Positions 21,304 through 33,823 of a DNA stretch of 64,000 bases are shown in pieces (positions within the stretch are counted from its first letter, which is position 1; every line of letters begins with the position of its first letter). A program made the position numbers and the translations under genes. Below the pieces are notes generated by a model. That model was not told where the DNA came from and made no database searches. It saw only the letters and a list, made by a program, of their open reading frames with translations. The DNA is from Effrenium voratum (lineage: Eukaryota; Sar; Dinophyceae; Suessiales; Symbiodiniaceae), in assembly GCA_963377175.1 (NCBI GenBank), contig CAUJNA010001446.1:1502065-1566064 (forward strand). The letters run 5' to 3'.

Positions 21304-21742
21304 AGCAGGTCATGTCACGGCCGTTCGGTTCTAGCCGGTTGTTTTCGGTTTCACCCGGGCCTGGGTTGTGATGGGTATGTCTCATCAGGAGCCAGCACCA
21401 TGGAGTTCGGCTTTCCTTTTGGTTTGCCTGTGAACCTGCCTTAAAATGGCCATGGGTCAAAACCCAAGACCCCCAGTAAACATCCCAATCCAACCACTAA
21501 AATACCACCTATCCCAAAATGGGATCCCAAAACGGTTTTGACCACCACAGCCACATCATAATTTTGGGGCCAGAGCCAACTTTCAAGTTGAACTTTGCAG
21601 TTGCAGGTACCAACATCCAAGTTGGGGGGTGAGAGCATGAGAGCCCATGGTGTCACAAGGCTAAGGTGCAATTGGGACCCTTGGGGTCTTGGACTCAAAA
21701 TACCCTTCAAACAATATGGTGATTGCAACCCAAAACTATGGG

Positions 21743-21850
21743 CTAGGTCCTCCGGTAGAGAGGCCAGAGGTCAGGGTACCAACTTTTTTAATGTAGTCTA
21801 TTTTAGTAGGGGAACATTCCCCAAAAAAAGGGTGAGAAAGGGCACTACCA
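21743..21850. mobile_element. Family A element lacking its right end (A5)
   Basis: CTAGGTCCTCCGGTAGAGAG at the left and a full interior down to GAGAAAGGGCACTACCAG, where the GGGGGACCTAG terminus is missing. Confidence 0.78.
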
Positions 21851-22437
21851 GTTATAAGCTTGGTCACAAATGAACTAATGTGGGTGTTCAAGGAGTTGTT
21901 CGGGTGATAGCAAAGCTTCTATAGGTTATAACCATGAAAACAAAACACCTAACCCCAGATACCCAGTTATAACCTTGGTCATAACCTACTTGCGTAGGTT
22001 GAACATCTGAGTAGAACCAATCTCTGGGGTTTATCCCTGCCCGATCGCTAGAAATTGAGTAAAGCCTGGAGTGTGGAACCGGAACTCTTCTCCCAGCCAG
22101 ACCAAGCTTCAAGCGAACCCTAGGGCTCCAAACGACCAAAAACAACGCCTTCCAACATGGTGCCGCTTTCTCATTGGCGCCTCATTCTTTCCCAGACCCG
22201 CGGAATTAACTCCCAGAAAAAAAGAAGAAGAAAAAAAACGCAACCACTTCTGATTGGGTTGTTGTTGAAAGCACCGCCCTCCCTTGAAAGCTAACACGCG
22301 TGCCGAGCCCGAGGGCTCAACGGCCATTTTGTCAAACCAGTTGCAGAATGTTGAAACCATATTTCTCAATCCCAGCTTTGTTGACAAACAAAACTCCCCC
22401 CAAATGTGGGGAAAAAAGCATCACTTTTGGGGAAACA

Positions 22438-22570
22438 CACCCCTCTATCACTAAGCTGGGGTAAATTCATCCGGGGTCAACATAAATCAATCCCAGTTTA
22501 TTGATAGAGGGGTGTTCCAACACCCTCCCTATCAGTAAACTGGGTTGATTAATACGGGGTCAACACTCGT
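22438..22570. repeat. Foldback repeat
   Basis: CCCCTCTATCACTAAGCTGGG faces its inverted copy CCCAGTTTATTGATAGAGGGG, followed by a third copy in direct orientation to the first (CCCTATCAGTAAACTGGG). The block CGGGGTCAACA occurs twice between them. No protein is encoded. Confidence 0.65.
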
Positions 22571-23487
22571 TGGCTGTGTCTCAAAACATGGCACTGGCTG
22601 GCCATTCAGATCTTCCTAACCAATTGGCCGTGGCTGAGAAAAGTATCAAACGAGGCACCTTGGTCAATGGAGCCAAAGACTAGAACCTGCTTCACCTTAG
22701 CTTTTGTTTTTGAGCCACACCAAAATCGCAATTGCTCATTGTTGCAACGCCCTCCCTATAATGGCTTGCTGTTGTTTTGTCCCCTCAAAAGCCTCAGCCT
22801 CAAATGAGGTGTCTTCAAAATGGGTGGCTTCCTCTGTGTCTGCCTAAGGCATTCATGTCCTTTGGCTGACTCACTTCCTGAGTGGATTTGCCAAGCAAAG
22901 TATAAGCCTGGTCTTCCTTTTGAGCAAATTCCAGGATCTCAGGAAGAGAGAATTTACTTTTAAGAGGCGGGATTTTCGTTAGGTGTCCGTTCAAGACACA
23001 AGCCAAAGACGGTTGAGGTTAGGAAAGGGGGAGGTCTTATTCTGGCCGCATTTGAAGGAACGAAAAAGGGGAGGTATGGAGGGGTTTGGATCATCTAAAC
23101 TTGCATCTCCCACGAAGGTATCTTGAAAAACCGTTTCTTCAGCGCCCAAGGGTTCAAATAGCGTCTTACCCCCAACGCTTTGAAAAGAACGATGGTTGAA
23201 AAAAAAGGTTGGAATCAACCCCTAGAAAGCTACCCTCAAAAACACCAAAAAAACACACTTATTGACTTATTGCAACCAAAACTATTGGGTGGTTGCGGTA
23301 CCTTCGAAACAACAGCCGCATCAATAGCAGGCCCAACCGTAGAGCATCCGTGGGTCCAAACACAAAACCAATGGAATCGGTCCCATTGAACACCCCTTCA
23401 AGGGATCCGATATCCGCCTAGGTTATTTTTTGAAGGGTTCCCGTAGTACCCTAAACCAGTTGTTCAATGGAGTTTCCAATATGGGTT

Positions 23488-23520
23488 CCTGGACCCTCAA
23501 AATACCCTTAACACTTGCTT
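23488..23520. mobile_element. Family H terminus (left end)
   Basis: TCCTGGACCCTCAAAATACCC resembles the H left end; no partner was located. Confidence 0.4.
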
Positions 23521-24055
23521 TTTGCCCCAACCAAATGCGGTGGTTCCCGTTGTTATTTTTCTTTTTAAATGTTGGTCGTCAAAATGGCGGAAAGCCAAAA
23601 AATGGATTTCGGTGTTGCTTCGGGTCTCACTCAAACCTAGGGCTACCTTCCCCATTCTTTCCAGGGATCTTTGCCACCAAATAACCCTGGGACATGGCTG
23701 GTTTTTGAAAAGAACGATGGCTGAAAAAAATGGGGAATCAACTCCTAGAAAAAAAACACAAAAACCACAAGAACGCCAAGCCTCAAACAAAACTTCACTC
23801 GCCGCCAGCCGGCCTCCCACGCTGGGCGGCGGTGCAAGCCCAAACTCGGGGCTGCCCCACAGGCAGGGCGGCTGGAAGATGTACCCGGGCCTGAGCCAAG
23901 ATCTACGGACGCCCCGGAAAAATCAACTTCCCAGATGCTCCTGGCTTCGGCTTTCAATGGAAGACCCGATCCCTGCATTAGACACCCCGGAAGTGGTAGG
24001 GGTCTCAAAACATAGGTTGTTTGAAGGCCCTACAACCATCGGGAGCCTCTGGGTT

Positions 24056-24270
24056 GGGAGTAAGTTGGATACCCCAAAACATCGAGGGAGTAAGTTGGAA
24101 ACAAAAACAAAACAAAAAAACATGAATAAGTTGGAAACCGCCAACAAATCCACAAGGGAGTAAGTTGGAAACAAACAAATCAACACGGGTATAAGTTGGA
24201 AACCCTAGAAAAGAACAGTAGGGAATACGGGACGCCCAACACAAATCAAGTGGGAATAAAGTTGGACATC
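24056..24270. repeat. Irregular GGGAGTAAGTTGGAAAC repeats
   Basis: Six degenerate copies of GGGAGTAAGTTGGAAAC at irregular spacing (about 24 to 65 bp), beginning near 24054, 24088, 24122, 24162, 24186 and 24251. Confidence 0.75.
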
Positions 24271-24640
24271 CCGTAAGTTCCAATGGTTTGTGATGTTACT
24301 TGCAATATTGGGCATTCACCGTACCTTCACCTTCCGCTAATTGGTCTGGAAGGTGGAGTCTGGAGGTGTTCCGTTCTTGCCCATTTACCCTCTATAACGG
24401 GGTTTTAGAGACTTCCATAGGGGAAGGGGTATGATCCACCCTAAACGTCCCAAAAAACAAACGGCGACTTGTTGTGGACATTTCAGAAGTGGTCCTTCAC
24501 AGCTGCGACCCCGAGTGAGTTTTCGGCAAATCCATAGGGACTTATGGACAGTCGCCGCTGAAACACTGGGCTGCCCATCTAAGTGGGGCGACACATCCAA
24601 ACCTTCCGTTTGCTTAAGCTGTCTGGAACAACTAAACATA

Positions 24641-24685
24641 TTTCCAAGAGTGATAGATTCCAACTCTAAAACCAACAAGGGGACA
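24641..24685. repeat. Family E core, diverged (E2)
   Basis: TTTCCAAGAGTGATAGATTCC, then TCTAAAACCAACAAGGGG. Confidence 0.65.
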
Positions 24686-24692
24686 TAGATAT

Positions 24693-24812
24693 CTAGGTCC
24701 TGCAGTAGAGAGGTTAGAACAAGGATACCCTTTCTTTTCTGTAGTCTATTTTAGTAGGGGAACTCTCCCCCAAAAAAGAAACGGCAAAAGGGCCCCTAGC
24801 TGGGGGACCTAG
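24693..24812. mobile_element. Family A TIR element (A6)
   Basis: CTAGGTCCTGCAGTAGAGAG at the left and AGCTGGGGGACCTAG at the right, complete. It lies 7 bp right of the E2 core. Confidence 0.88.
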
Positions 24813-25045
24813 ACATCAAACAAAAAACACCTATGCTTATTTTAGCTGGGGCAGCCAATGGAAGAAACACAGCGCCGCCACGTCAGAAGAAACAACCATC
24901 GCCCTCGCGATCCGAGGCGCTCGGAAAAGCGATCCGAGTTGTTCCCGTAGACCGGGCGCTGCTCGCAGAGCAGCTCGCCGCTGCTGGCATCGCACACCTT
25001 CGTTCCAGGAGCCGCCGAAAACGCCGAAAGAACTACCTAGAATCC

Positions 25046-25165
25046 ACCTGGAGTCTCCTTGTGACCCCTAGCAAAAGGGGGCCATGGCCCCGTAATTTTG
25101 GGGACTCCATTTTTGAAGGGTCATGGAGATTCCAGGTACCTGGAGTCTCCTTCTGACCGAACGAA
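25046..25165. mobile_element. Family B TIR element with a second B end (B6)
   Basis: The first element spans 25046-25137 (CCTGGAGTCTCCTTGTGACCC to GTCATGGAGATTCCAGG). Sharing its right TACC, a second left end CCTGGAGTCTCCTTCTGACC runs to 25158 and then leaves the family. This suggests insertion of one B element into another followed by loss of part of it. Confidence 0.82.
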
Positions 25166-26472
25166 CCACCTTTGCAAACGAGGGAATTCAACCCAATACA
25201 ATTTCGCCGTGCCTGCGTGTGTGAACTGCAATCCGAGGTGATCTTCATGGCAAAGCCACTTCCAAGGTGTGGATTTCAGGAAATCTATCCCCATGACCGT
25301 GAAGGCAGTGAAAAAGGACTCTGTCGCAGTGAGCGCAAGTAAGCAAATGAGTTTTGAGCTGGGTGGGGCCATTGGTGATGTCGTGGGAAGCAAAGATTTG
25401 CTGGCCAGGGAGTGATTCAGCTGGGCCTTTGAGTAAGATTTTGTTGTAAACAAACATGATGACGATTCACATTTGGTCTCTTTGTCACTGGCCACATGGT
25501 TTCAAACATATCAAACTGCCGCAGCCCAACCCGGGTCGATCATTTCCAAGCTGAGAGATGGACAAAATGACTCTTGGTTTGATGCGTTGTTTGTATAAAA
25601 GGATTTGGACCCCCAAAATGGCGCAACGGCTTTCCTTTGGTTTCCTGCTAACAAAACGGGGGATCCCCAAAAGCGACACGCCCACATCAACATGCAGATC
25701 TTGGACCCTCCATTCGAGTTTCAATTAAAACCCCCATTCATTGGTTTACCGCCTGGATATCCCCCCTGTAGGGGGGAGGGTGGGGGCCCCCCCAATTCCA
25801 TTTAGCTAGCCTTCCCAACAAAAGTTGGAAAATGGAACCAGACATGGAATTCCAGGGCTTACCCCCCTCCCCCAATTCCATTTAAGGGGGTGTGGATGCC
25901 ATGGCTTTGGCACTTTCCATTTCGACCTCTGCACGGAGGCTTGGGGAAGGCTCGGCAGAAAATCCGACGGGGACTTCACCAGGGCGTCGTAAATGAGAAA
26001 CCACTCCAATTTGTTTATTTGGGCGTCGTTTGCCCTTGCTTCTCTTTTTTTTGGGGGGGAAGGGCTTCCCTTCAACATTCAGGGTGCCGAAGCCTTTGTT
26101 TTCATGGAAATCCGAGCCACAAACCATACCAGATCCCGCACTTCCATGGACCAGTGTAGGTAACCAAAGAAAACGTGTAAAAACCAAAGGGAACCAGAAA
26201 AGGTTTCCCCGTCAGCTCCGAGCACCCTCTTTTGCTTTCGGGGACGCATCCATAGGGTTTGAACCCGGCCAAGCAAATCCTAAATCTGGGTGAATTATAA
26301 TATTTCACCAACCTGAAACTTGCGGTGGTTGGGGGGGTATTCCCCACATAAACCACCATTTGGGGAGAATTCGGTCGTGCGAGGTCGTTATAATTCACCC
26401 AGATTGAAAGATGGGGTAACCGGACATTCGATATACCTAGCCTACCGAGTCTCCAAATCCCAAATTAAAAAT

Positions 26473-26525
26473 GTCTGGATCGCCATCTGCTGCTTTTTTT
26501 CCCCATGCTCTTTACCCCAAATCCG
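26473..26525. mobile_element. Family C fragment
   Basis: GTCTGGATCGCCATCTGCTGC, a T-run and CCATGCTCTTTACCCCAAAT. The right arm is missing. Confidence 0.65.
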
Positions 26526-27120
26526 TCCAAATCCGTCCGGATGCCGGCGCCTTGGTCTTGGGGGGACAGCGGTACATTGCCATGGACAGGCAGGTGGGCG
26601 CATGGCAATGGAAGTGGGCCGCCGATAAGATGCCCTCGCCCTCGTAGGTCCCCGAGATGGTATGAATCCTCAGTGTTGAGTGGAGAACCACACTTCGGGG
26701 CAATAACCCGCTTGAGTCATAATCAAAACCCGGTATCAGAATGGTCGACCCAGAACCAGGTAAAGAATTATGAAGGCGGATATCCGCAGCTATTTCTGGC
26801 TGGGATGTCCCTTGCTAACCACTTACCCGGGGTTTGATTGTGACTCACTTGTAGTCTGAGCTTTACTAAAAGTGGACCAAAAAGGGAAACCAAAAGCTCA
26901 TTGCTCGGCCTGCCAAGGGTGGTATACATATATATGTAGATGGTACCCCCTCCATGGATCTACCTTCCTTCAGAATTCACTGGTATGTGCAGTGTGCCTT
27001 TTTGCGGCTTTGCGGAAAGCAGCAAAGAAAGGCGCATGTCCGAAGACAACCTGAAAGCTTTCGGCCAAACTTTTCCAGGGAATCTTGAATCCACTCGGTT
27101 TGGATCTACCTCTGTCATTC

Positions 27121-27624
27121 CTAGGCTGAGGTTTGTCAGAAGATGCAAAACAACAGCTATGTTGGAGCCATTGGCCCAAAAGTGAAAACGTAAAGAAGTA
27201 TTTTTTGGAGCCAATGACCCAACAGTGAAAAAGTAAAATGTAAAATTATGGAGCCAATGACCCAAACGTAAAAAAGTAGAAAAGCAAAACAAACAAGTAA
27301 AATGCTTCAGTCCGTTGTCAACGCAATTTACTTCAGGGATTTGTTTTACGATTTTACTTTTGTACTTTGTTACGTTTTCACTTGTCACGTTTACTCTTTC
27401 GTTTTAAACTTGTTTTGTTTGTTTACTTCTGTACGTTTGGCTCTTTTACGGCTTTACTGTTTTTACTTTTGGGTCTCTGGCTCCAGAAACTAACCATTTT
27501 TTGCTCTTGGGCCATTGGCTCTGCATTTGTTGTTTTACTTCTGGGTCATTCGCTCCAGAACTTTACGCTTTTACCTTACCAACATAGCTGCTGTTTTGCA
27601 TCTTCTGACCAAACCTCAGCTTAG
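27121..27624. mobile_element. 504 bp foldback element
   Basis: The left arm starts CTAGGCTGAGGTTTGTCAG and continues AAGATGCAAAACAACAGCTA. The right arm ends with the inverted copy: TAGCTGCTGTTTTGCATCTT, then CAAACCTCAGCTTAG. Each arm of about 220 bp carries three degenerate copies of a unit with GGAGCCAATGACCCAAAAGT and A-rich spacers. The interior is AT-rich and non-coding. Confidence 0.85.
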
Positions 27625-28590
27625 AAAGGACAGGTTTAGGGTGTAGGGTTTGGGTTTATTGACTGACGTTTATAGGAATCGGACTTGTTGCTCGTAGATG
27701 TTTGTTCAATGAATTTCATTGGACACATGTTGTTTTGTTCAAATCTAAACTCACTGATGTTTGTCTTTTTCGTGTTTTTTGCTTGGAATTCAAAGTATTC
27801 GATAAGGATTAAACATCAACAATCAATCAGAATTCCTGTCTCAAAATACAATTGCAAGATTATTTTCAAGGGGACTTTGTTTGTTTTCATATGAATGGAC
27901 ATGGAATGTAGTAACGACCACACCCTAGTAGAGTTTCTAGTTTAAAGAATATGTTTGAAGAGGACTTCCTTGTCGAACAAGATGTGCAGTCAAAAATAGC
28001 ATAGAATGGTTGGCATACGTTCAATGAAATTTAGCAAGTACATAATTCTATTAGAATGTCTAGTTTTAAAGATAACTTACATGGTGTTGTTTGTTTAGGT
28101 GTTTCATGATTGGAATTATTGCTTCAACATAGAGGTTCAAAATAATGTCTTTGTCCATGATGATTTGTTCAATTGTCTAAATAGAACCTAAATAGAAATT
28201 AAAAGTGAACAACACCTAATAAGCTCTAGACTTACATAATATTTGAATAGGATTTTCATTTGAAGAACATTGTTAATTGAGATTCTTACTTCAAAATACT
28301 TTTTGAGAAAGAACGCCCTTTCGCGGGATATTGTTTCTCCACAATCTATTTAGAATTGAAGTGGAATCCAATAGGGAAATACTAATAGTATAATTTCAAA
28401 GTTCAAATCTACTTTAGATAGGATGATCTTTTCAAAGGAAGCACAAAATTGGAATTGATGTTCCCAATTAGATTCTCAAGAGGATGTCATTCCTTAGGGT
28501 GAGCTGATACTGGTCAAGTCGCATGGGGCATTCCAAATAACACGACTGCATTCCATCTCCCAAATAGCCTTCAAACAGCAAAAAGGTGGA
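27625..28590. other. AT-rich island, no gene
   Basis: Base composition drops sharply here (by eye about one third G+C) compared with both sides. Short motifs such as TTCAATGAA/TTTCATTGAA and TAGAATGTCTAGTTT recur loosely. No frame is long enough to be a gene and no recognised repeat family is present. Confidence 0.6.
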
Positions 28591-28735
28591 TCCATCGGGG
28601 GGGTTGCAGTATACATATATATATATATGTATAGTTATACACAACAATAGGCAGCCTGGCCTACATCAGGGCACAGAAACAATACTCAAATGCTGTTTTC
28701 CCTCAAGGCTTCGCTGTGCTTTCCCTCATTATTAC

Positions 28736-28905
28736 ACCCTAAGCATCATTGAACTCTCCATTGAAGGGGACTCCATTGGTTTGGCTTTGGACCTCACTTC
28801 AAGACCCTTTCTCACTTCCTGCCACCAAATGTGTCTTTCCCAACAGCATAACATTCAGGAACTTGATCGGAAGTGGGCTTTTGAGAGCCCGATCCATGCT
28901 TAGGG
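28736..28905. mobile_element. Family F TIR element, long (F3)
   Basis: ACCCTAAGCATCATTGAACTC at the left, CCGATCCATGCTTAGGG at the right. At 170 bp it is about twice the size of F1 and F5, with extra sequence in the middle. Confidence 0.75.
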
Positions 28906-30158
28906 AACCTCAAAATATCCACCATGTTGCCGTGCAACATGTCCCTTACCCGCGCAGAGTCGCTCAAGGACACTAGGAGATTCCCACCGCTCTTTCCACG
29001 GATCCTGAAGTCTGTTCGGAGACCACCGAAAACCCCTTTAAAAAAAAAGGCTGGTTGTTGACAGAGCGATGGTAAGAATAGACCCCTAGACAAATGCTGG
29101 TTCCCCCCCTATGTGTCCTTCGAGCACCAACGAAACACACCCCGCCGAAAAAAAAAAAAAAAAGTGAAAAAAACGAGGGTAGAATCAACCCCATTGGAAC
29201 ACCCTAAAAAACTGACGAAGCGAATCGACTCAAGGAATCAGGGCACCAGCTGCCGTTCACCAGGCTGCAGCCCTTCACCTGACGCCAAACCCACCATCCA
29301 TGAGTTGGGTAGAAACCTTCACCGACGGATTGGATAGAATTTATTTACTTTTAATATGTGCTTTTTTGAGATCTGAACTGCCAACGAACAGAAGGAAATT
29401 GACACAATATGTTTGGGTTGCGATAGCCCGTCTGGAAGGGTAGTTTGCCTAGCAAAGTAACACTTCCGGTTGCTATTGATCGCAAAGGGACCCCCACCAA
29501 AATATAACACATTAAGGGGGTGCGGATAGGGGATATGGGAACAAGCTGTCATCTGGGCAACTTATAACATAAACTTGTGCTCAGCAGGGAATGAGGGAAT
29601 AAAACTGATACACCATCCCTTGTGGTGTCCTTTAAGGGGACTCCAGGTTTTTTCCTACTGAGCATCAGCAAGTAATCTGCCAGTCGAAAACAGGAAATGG
29701 ACCAAGAAAGTACGCTTCTTCATGAGAGATGTCGGTTTCAACCCCCCCACGCCTTCTCTGTAACTTGCTCAAAACGTCTGCCCGGACCCGGAAAGAACCA
29801 CCCATAAAAATTGCGAATTCACCATCCATTTGTGCTGCACACAAAAACACGTCCCTTCCCACGGGAATTTCCAGGTAGCACAAATACAAGCCTGAAAAGT
29901 AGATGAACAAGCCCAAAACTCTCCAAAGAAACACACAGGTACAAAGCCCCAGGAGCCCCTGGTTTAGGCAAAGGACTACCTGCGGTCCCCCAGTGGTTTA
30001 ATTTTGACCCACACCCAAATTAGGATTGGGTGGTGGGGAGCCCGAAAAAAGGGGGGCCAACATGCAACCCTCCATTTGTTTAGGTCCATGGACTTCAGTG
30101 ACTCAAGTCCAACTCAGGAAGTGAGAGGTAACCCTAGCCCGAGACCCGACAAAAATAT

Positions 30159-30283
30159 CTAGGGCCTCCAGTAGAGAGGTTAGAATAAGGGTACCCGTTG
30201 TTTTTTCTTCTTTTTGTTCCTAGTCTATTTTGGTAGCCCTTCCCCAAAAAAGGGGTGAAAGGGCACTTAGCTGGGGGACCTAG
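30159..30283. mobile_element. Family A TIR element (A7)
   Basis: CTAGGGCCTCCAGTAGAGAG at the left, GCTGGGGGACCTAG at the right. The T-rich step is longer than usual, and the AGTAGGGGAACCC block is shortened to GGTAGCCC. Confidence 0.85.
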
Positions 30284-30291
30284 TATAGCAC

Positions 30292-30337
30292 TAGTTCCAG
30301 TGATAGAATACACTCTGAAACCTGCCAGGGGAAAATA
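30292..30337. repeat. Family E core, diverged (E3)
   Basis: TTCCAGTGATAGAATACACTC and GAAACCTGCCAGGGGAAAAT, directly right of A7. Confidence 0.55.
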
Positions 30338-32256
30338 CAAAACTCTTCAGGAAATGGATTACTTGGCAAGGCTAAAACCAAGGTTATAGCTGGGGTAACC
30401 TTGGTAGTAGTCTACTTGCCTGACGTAGGCAACGAACATCCATGGAACATAACACCTCAAACCCCCCGGACCTTCAATGGGACCCTTGCCGTGAGTCGAA
30501 GCCCCGCCTGGTGGTCGCACTTGGGCACATCGTACTCCACGGGGGAAGCAATGCCCCAGGTTGCCTAAGCAAACGGTCCAATGCCATTGGTGAATCTCAC
30601 TTGGAATGCGCTACAGCAACTAGGTGCATATGTACGTATACATGTATACATATTGTCCTATTCTTCTAATTAATATATGGTAAGTAAGTACCCCACAACA
30701 CCTCATTGAAGAAAAAAAACAGAAAGCCAGTCAAAACAGACCTAAACAACATGCACTTTGCGCACTTTGCTTGGACCCTAAATATGAGGGCCAGCCCAGA
30801 GAAAACTTGGCCCGGGCCGGACCAAGCCGAGCTGTTTGGATGATCCAGCTGTTCATGTTCTTGGTTCCATGCACCGGCGTTCAGGGAATATTGGTTGTGG
30901 AAAAAACGAGTTGTTTTTTGGGTTGCAACAACCAATTTTGAAGTTGGAATTTTGAGGGCCCAGGGTGTTTGATGTAAGGTCACGTAAGGTCCTCCCGCAC
31001 CGAACCTTTAGCGGGACACTCGTTGTGACGTTCAACCATGGGTCGGCGCAAGAAATACCCGTGGGCCCGGGCGATTTTTGCGGAAAAATAATGAGGGATG
31101 GGGGGGAGGGAGGGGAGGGGGAGGAGCCCAAATAAGCCCTTATTAAGGGCCTTAATGGCCTAATTTTTGGGATCAGCCATTTTCGGGGAGCCACGGTCAG
31201 GGAGTCCGTTTCAGTCCGTTCCAACAATATGCTTACTATTGACACGCACAAAAAACGGCATGTTCCAGGGCAACACCCCGTTTTTGAGTCCAGGGTTCAC
31301 ATCATCCCTGAAACAAGTGGGTATTGAGTGTAGGGGGTTGCTTTTGTACTTGCATCCGTCGGAAGATCAGACTCATAATCAAACACCAAACGGTATTAAA
31401 TGGTCTACCCAGAACCATGCAAAGACTTCAACAGGCGGCTGCATCCATTTGTGGTTGGGATTGTCCCTTACCAGCCTGTATCTACCCCGGGATCATGGCT
31501 CAAGCAGGTGATGATACCAGCCTTGACGTGCCAAAAGCCCGCGTAACTTGATAGCCTACCCTACGAATCGCCTTGGATGGTTCCCACCACTAGCCAAGCC
31601 AAATGACTCGGCGCAGGCTGGTGTGGTAGGACTTGTTGTACTCTTCCACCTTGGCAAAGGACGCATAGGGCAAACATACAAATAAACATGTGTTTAAACA
31701 GGGGCCCATAAAAAAAGGTGCGGTTCTCCTTTTGGTGTCATTTTAACCCATCAGAACCGTTTATTGCAACGGCTCTGGAACTCACGCCGCTTCTGTTTCA
31801 AGTGAAACCAGTCGTCAAATCAGACCCACAGGCGAGCTGAAAAAACCGACCCCACCCTAAGCAACCGTGTGCGTTGGCCAGTTTTTCCTTCTGCTGTCAA
31901 AAGATCCGCTGCAAATCAAAACGGATAACTTCAAAACAGGCGCCCTTAAACGTGTCTGGGCGGTGCATTGGCATGCTGACAAAAACTCTCTTGGGGCAAT
32001 TCGATTTACTGCCTTGAAGAGTCCAAAAAGCGACCTTGAAGTTTCAGAGGCTTCAAAGTGACCTGGCAGGAGTCGGCTCTTGCCCTTCGCCTCTTAAAAA
32101 ACCTAAAGAAGCGGGAATTGAATCGGAGGACCGTCCATATTCCACAAGGATCCGTCGCTTCCCGTAGAAATGAACCAATCAGACGCTCTCTTGGCACCCT
32201 TCGAAGCGGAGGCTCCGTTCAACCCATGCGACGCCAAGTGCCTTAAACCAAATAGC

Positions 32257-32363
32257 ACCTGGATCGCCAGGTGCGTTTTCACATTTTTTTTCCAGGCATT
32301 GTACCCCCAAAACCGATCGCAACAGTGACGAAAAAAAGAGCGATCGCAACTTGGCTATCTAGG
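32257..32363. mobile_element. Family C TIR element (C6)
   Basis: ACCTGGATCGCCAGGTGCG at the left, GATCGCAACTTGGCTATC then TAGG at the right, full interior. Confidence 0.82.
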
Positions 32364-32699
32364 CATTTCTTTTCGAAGGCTCAGGAATTTGAATTGGGAG
32401 CGTTTGGGTAAGATCTTCTGAAACACAACCCCCCTAAACATTTGCAAGAACATGTCCAAAGCATGGCAAGCCAACTCACCGTTCTTGCCGTGGGGGCCAT
32501 TTTCTCTGACCCTCAGGTTTTGAGGTGGGTTGAATGGGCATATGTTCCACGGCTTCAAAGTGGCGCAGGATTTTGTTCATCCACAGTACGGGGGTCCCGC
32601 GTTGGCTGAGGTGCCCAGAAACGGAACTTCAGGGAGTACTCGATGGGTTGCTGCGGCCAGGGGATGTCTTGGTCCGCATCCAGCAGGGACCACCTGAGG

Positions 32700-32800
32700 C
32701 CCACAAGCATCGCTCGGTTGCTTTCTGCTCCCCTGCTAAAAGTTTGACTTTTAGTGGCTTAATGGAAACACATAGTTATTCAGTCCAAACATCCAAGCAA
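32700..32800. repeat. Family J repeat (J1)
   Basis: Contains TCGGTTGCTTTCTGCTCCCC, TGCTAAAAGTTTGACTTTTAG and TTATTCAGTCCAAACATCC. The same order occurs at 34131-34235 and 42272-42370. Confidence 0.75.
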
Positions 32801-32882
32801 AATGAACCAAAGATCAGACGCTCCATTGAGATGGGGCGAGGCCCAAGCCGACCCTACACAGATCTGTTGTACTTATGTTTAA

Positions 32883-32988
32883 TGGCCCTGAGCAGCATTG
32901 GACTCTCCACTGACTGGGAAAAGGGACCTGCTTTGGAAGGTCTTGGACCTTTTGTCAAGGGGCGTTTTGAGGGCCCGTTTGGTGCTTG
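32883..32988. mobile_element. Family F element, diverged (F4)
   Basis: GGCCCTGAGCAGCATTGGACT at the left, GAGGGCCCGTTTGGTGCTT at the right. The outermost bases no longer match. Confidence 0.5.
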
Positions 32989-33219
32989 GAGCTTCAGAAG
33001 ACACATGGAAATGGAGCGTTGTTCGCAGATTGCTTGAAAAATTGAACAGTGACAAGCACGTGGCAGCCAACGAGAGAAAAAGACAAGTGGTATGCCTGGA
33101 CCCTCAAACTGGCCACACAAAAGGGGATTCCCCCCATAATTTTGGGCAACAACTCACGATTAAGGGAGCACAAACAATCACCTTAAGAGGGAACTACCCC
33201 CAAACCACTAAATCATCCG

Positions 33220-33440
33220 ATGTACTCCCTCTGTTCCACCCTCTGCCCTTCTATGCAGTCCTCTGTTCCCTCTGTTCCCTTTGTTCTGTCAATCCTATGT
33301 TCCTTCCGTCAAATCTGTTCAATCCTCTGCTTGCACAGAACAGAGAGAATTGAGGAACAGAAGACAGAACAAAGGGAACAAAGGAAGCATGCTCTGTGCA
33401 ATCCTCTCTGTTGCCTCTGTTCTGTTGCCAACCTCTCCCT
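33220..33440. repeat. CTCTGTTCC-type low-complexity repeat
   Basis: Short CTCTGTTCCCTCTGTTC and CAATCCTCTG steps repeat irregularly. The middle (33336-33390) contains them in inverted form (GAACAGAG, GGAACAAAGG), so the stretch can fold back. Confidence 0.6.
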
Positions 33441-33594
33441 CTGATTGAAATAGAGTGTCAAGTACTCCATGATAAAGGCCTACCCACAATCTAGATGACT
33501 TTCAGGTAACAACCTAAAGTTTCTACTGAGACCAACCGCAGCTAGGTGTAAGTCTACCTTGGGGTAAGCAAGAAAGGGAGCCCTACTTGGACGA

Positions 33595-33690
33595 AACCCA
33601 GTTCGCACCACTTCGAAAACATGGTTGAAGCCGTTCTTTGTGGTATTTACAGGGAAATCGAATCATTCCGTTGGGCTTAGGATTTCGTCC
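33595..33690. repeat. Family J-related repeat (J5)
   Basis: TTCGCACCACTTCGAAAACAT, GGTTGAAGCCGTTCTTTG, GGTATTTACAGGGAAATCGAA and ATCATTCCG follow the same order as at 43780-43945. Confidence 0.65.
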
Positions 33691-33812
33691 AGGTCCTCCA
33701 GCAGAGAGGCTGGGGTTAAGGGCGCCAATTTCTTTCTGTAGTCTAGTTTAGGGGAACCCTCCCCACCAAAAAAGAAACGGGAAAAGTTGGCACCAATTGC
33801 TGGGGGACCTAG
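33689..33812. mobile_element. Family A TIR element (A8)
   Basis: The left end is CCAGGTCCTCCAGCAGAGAG (the usual CTAG has lost its TA), the right end GCTGGGGGACCTAG. D2 begins 11 bp further right. Confidence 0.84.
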
Positions 33813-33823
33813 GTGAGCATTCC

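Larger units (their letters stand above)
16486..27120. other. Gene-free interval dense in TIR elements
   Basis: No frame here has a recognisable domain. The longest (minus strand, 17154-17924) overlaps family C and E pieces and reads as junk. The identifiable content is the set of short inverted-repeat elements listed separately. Between them lies unique-looking DNA with no further signal that I could read. Confidence 0.55.
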
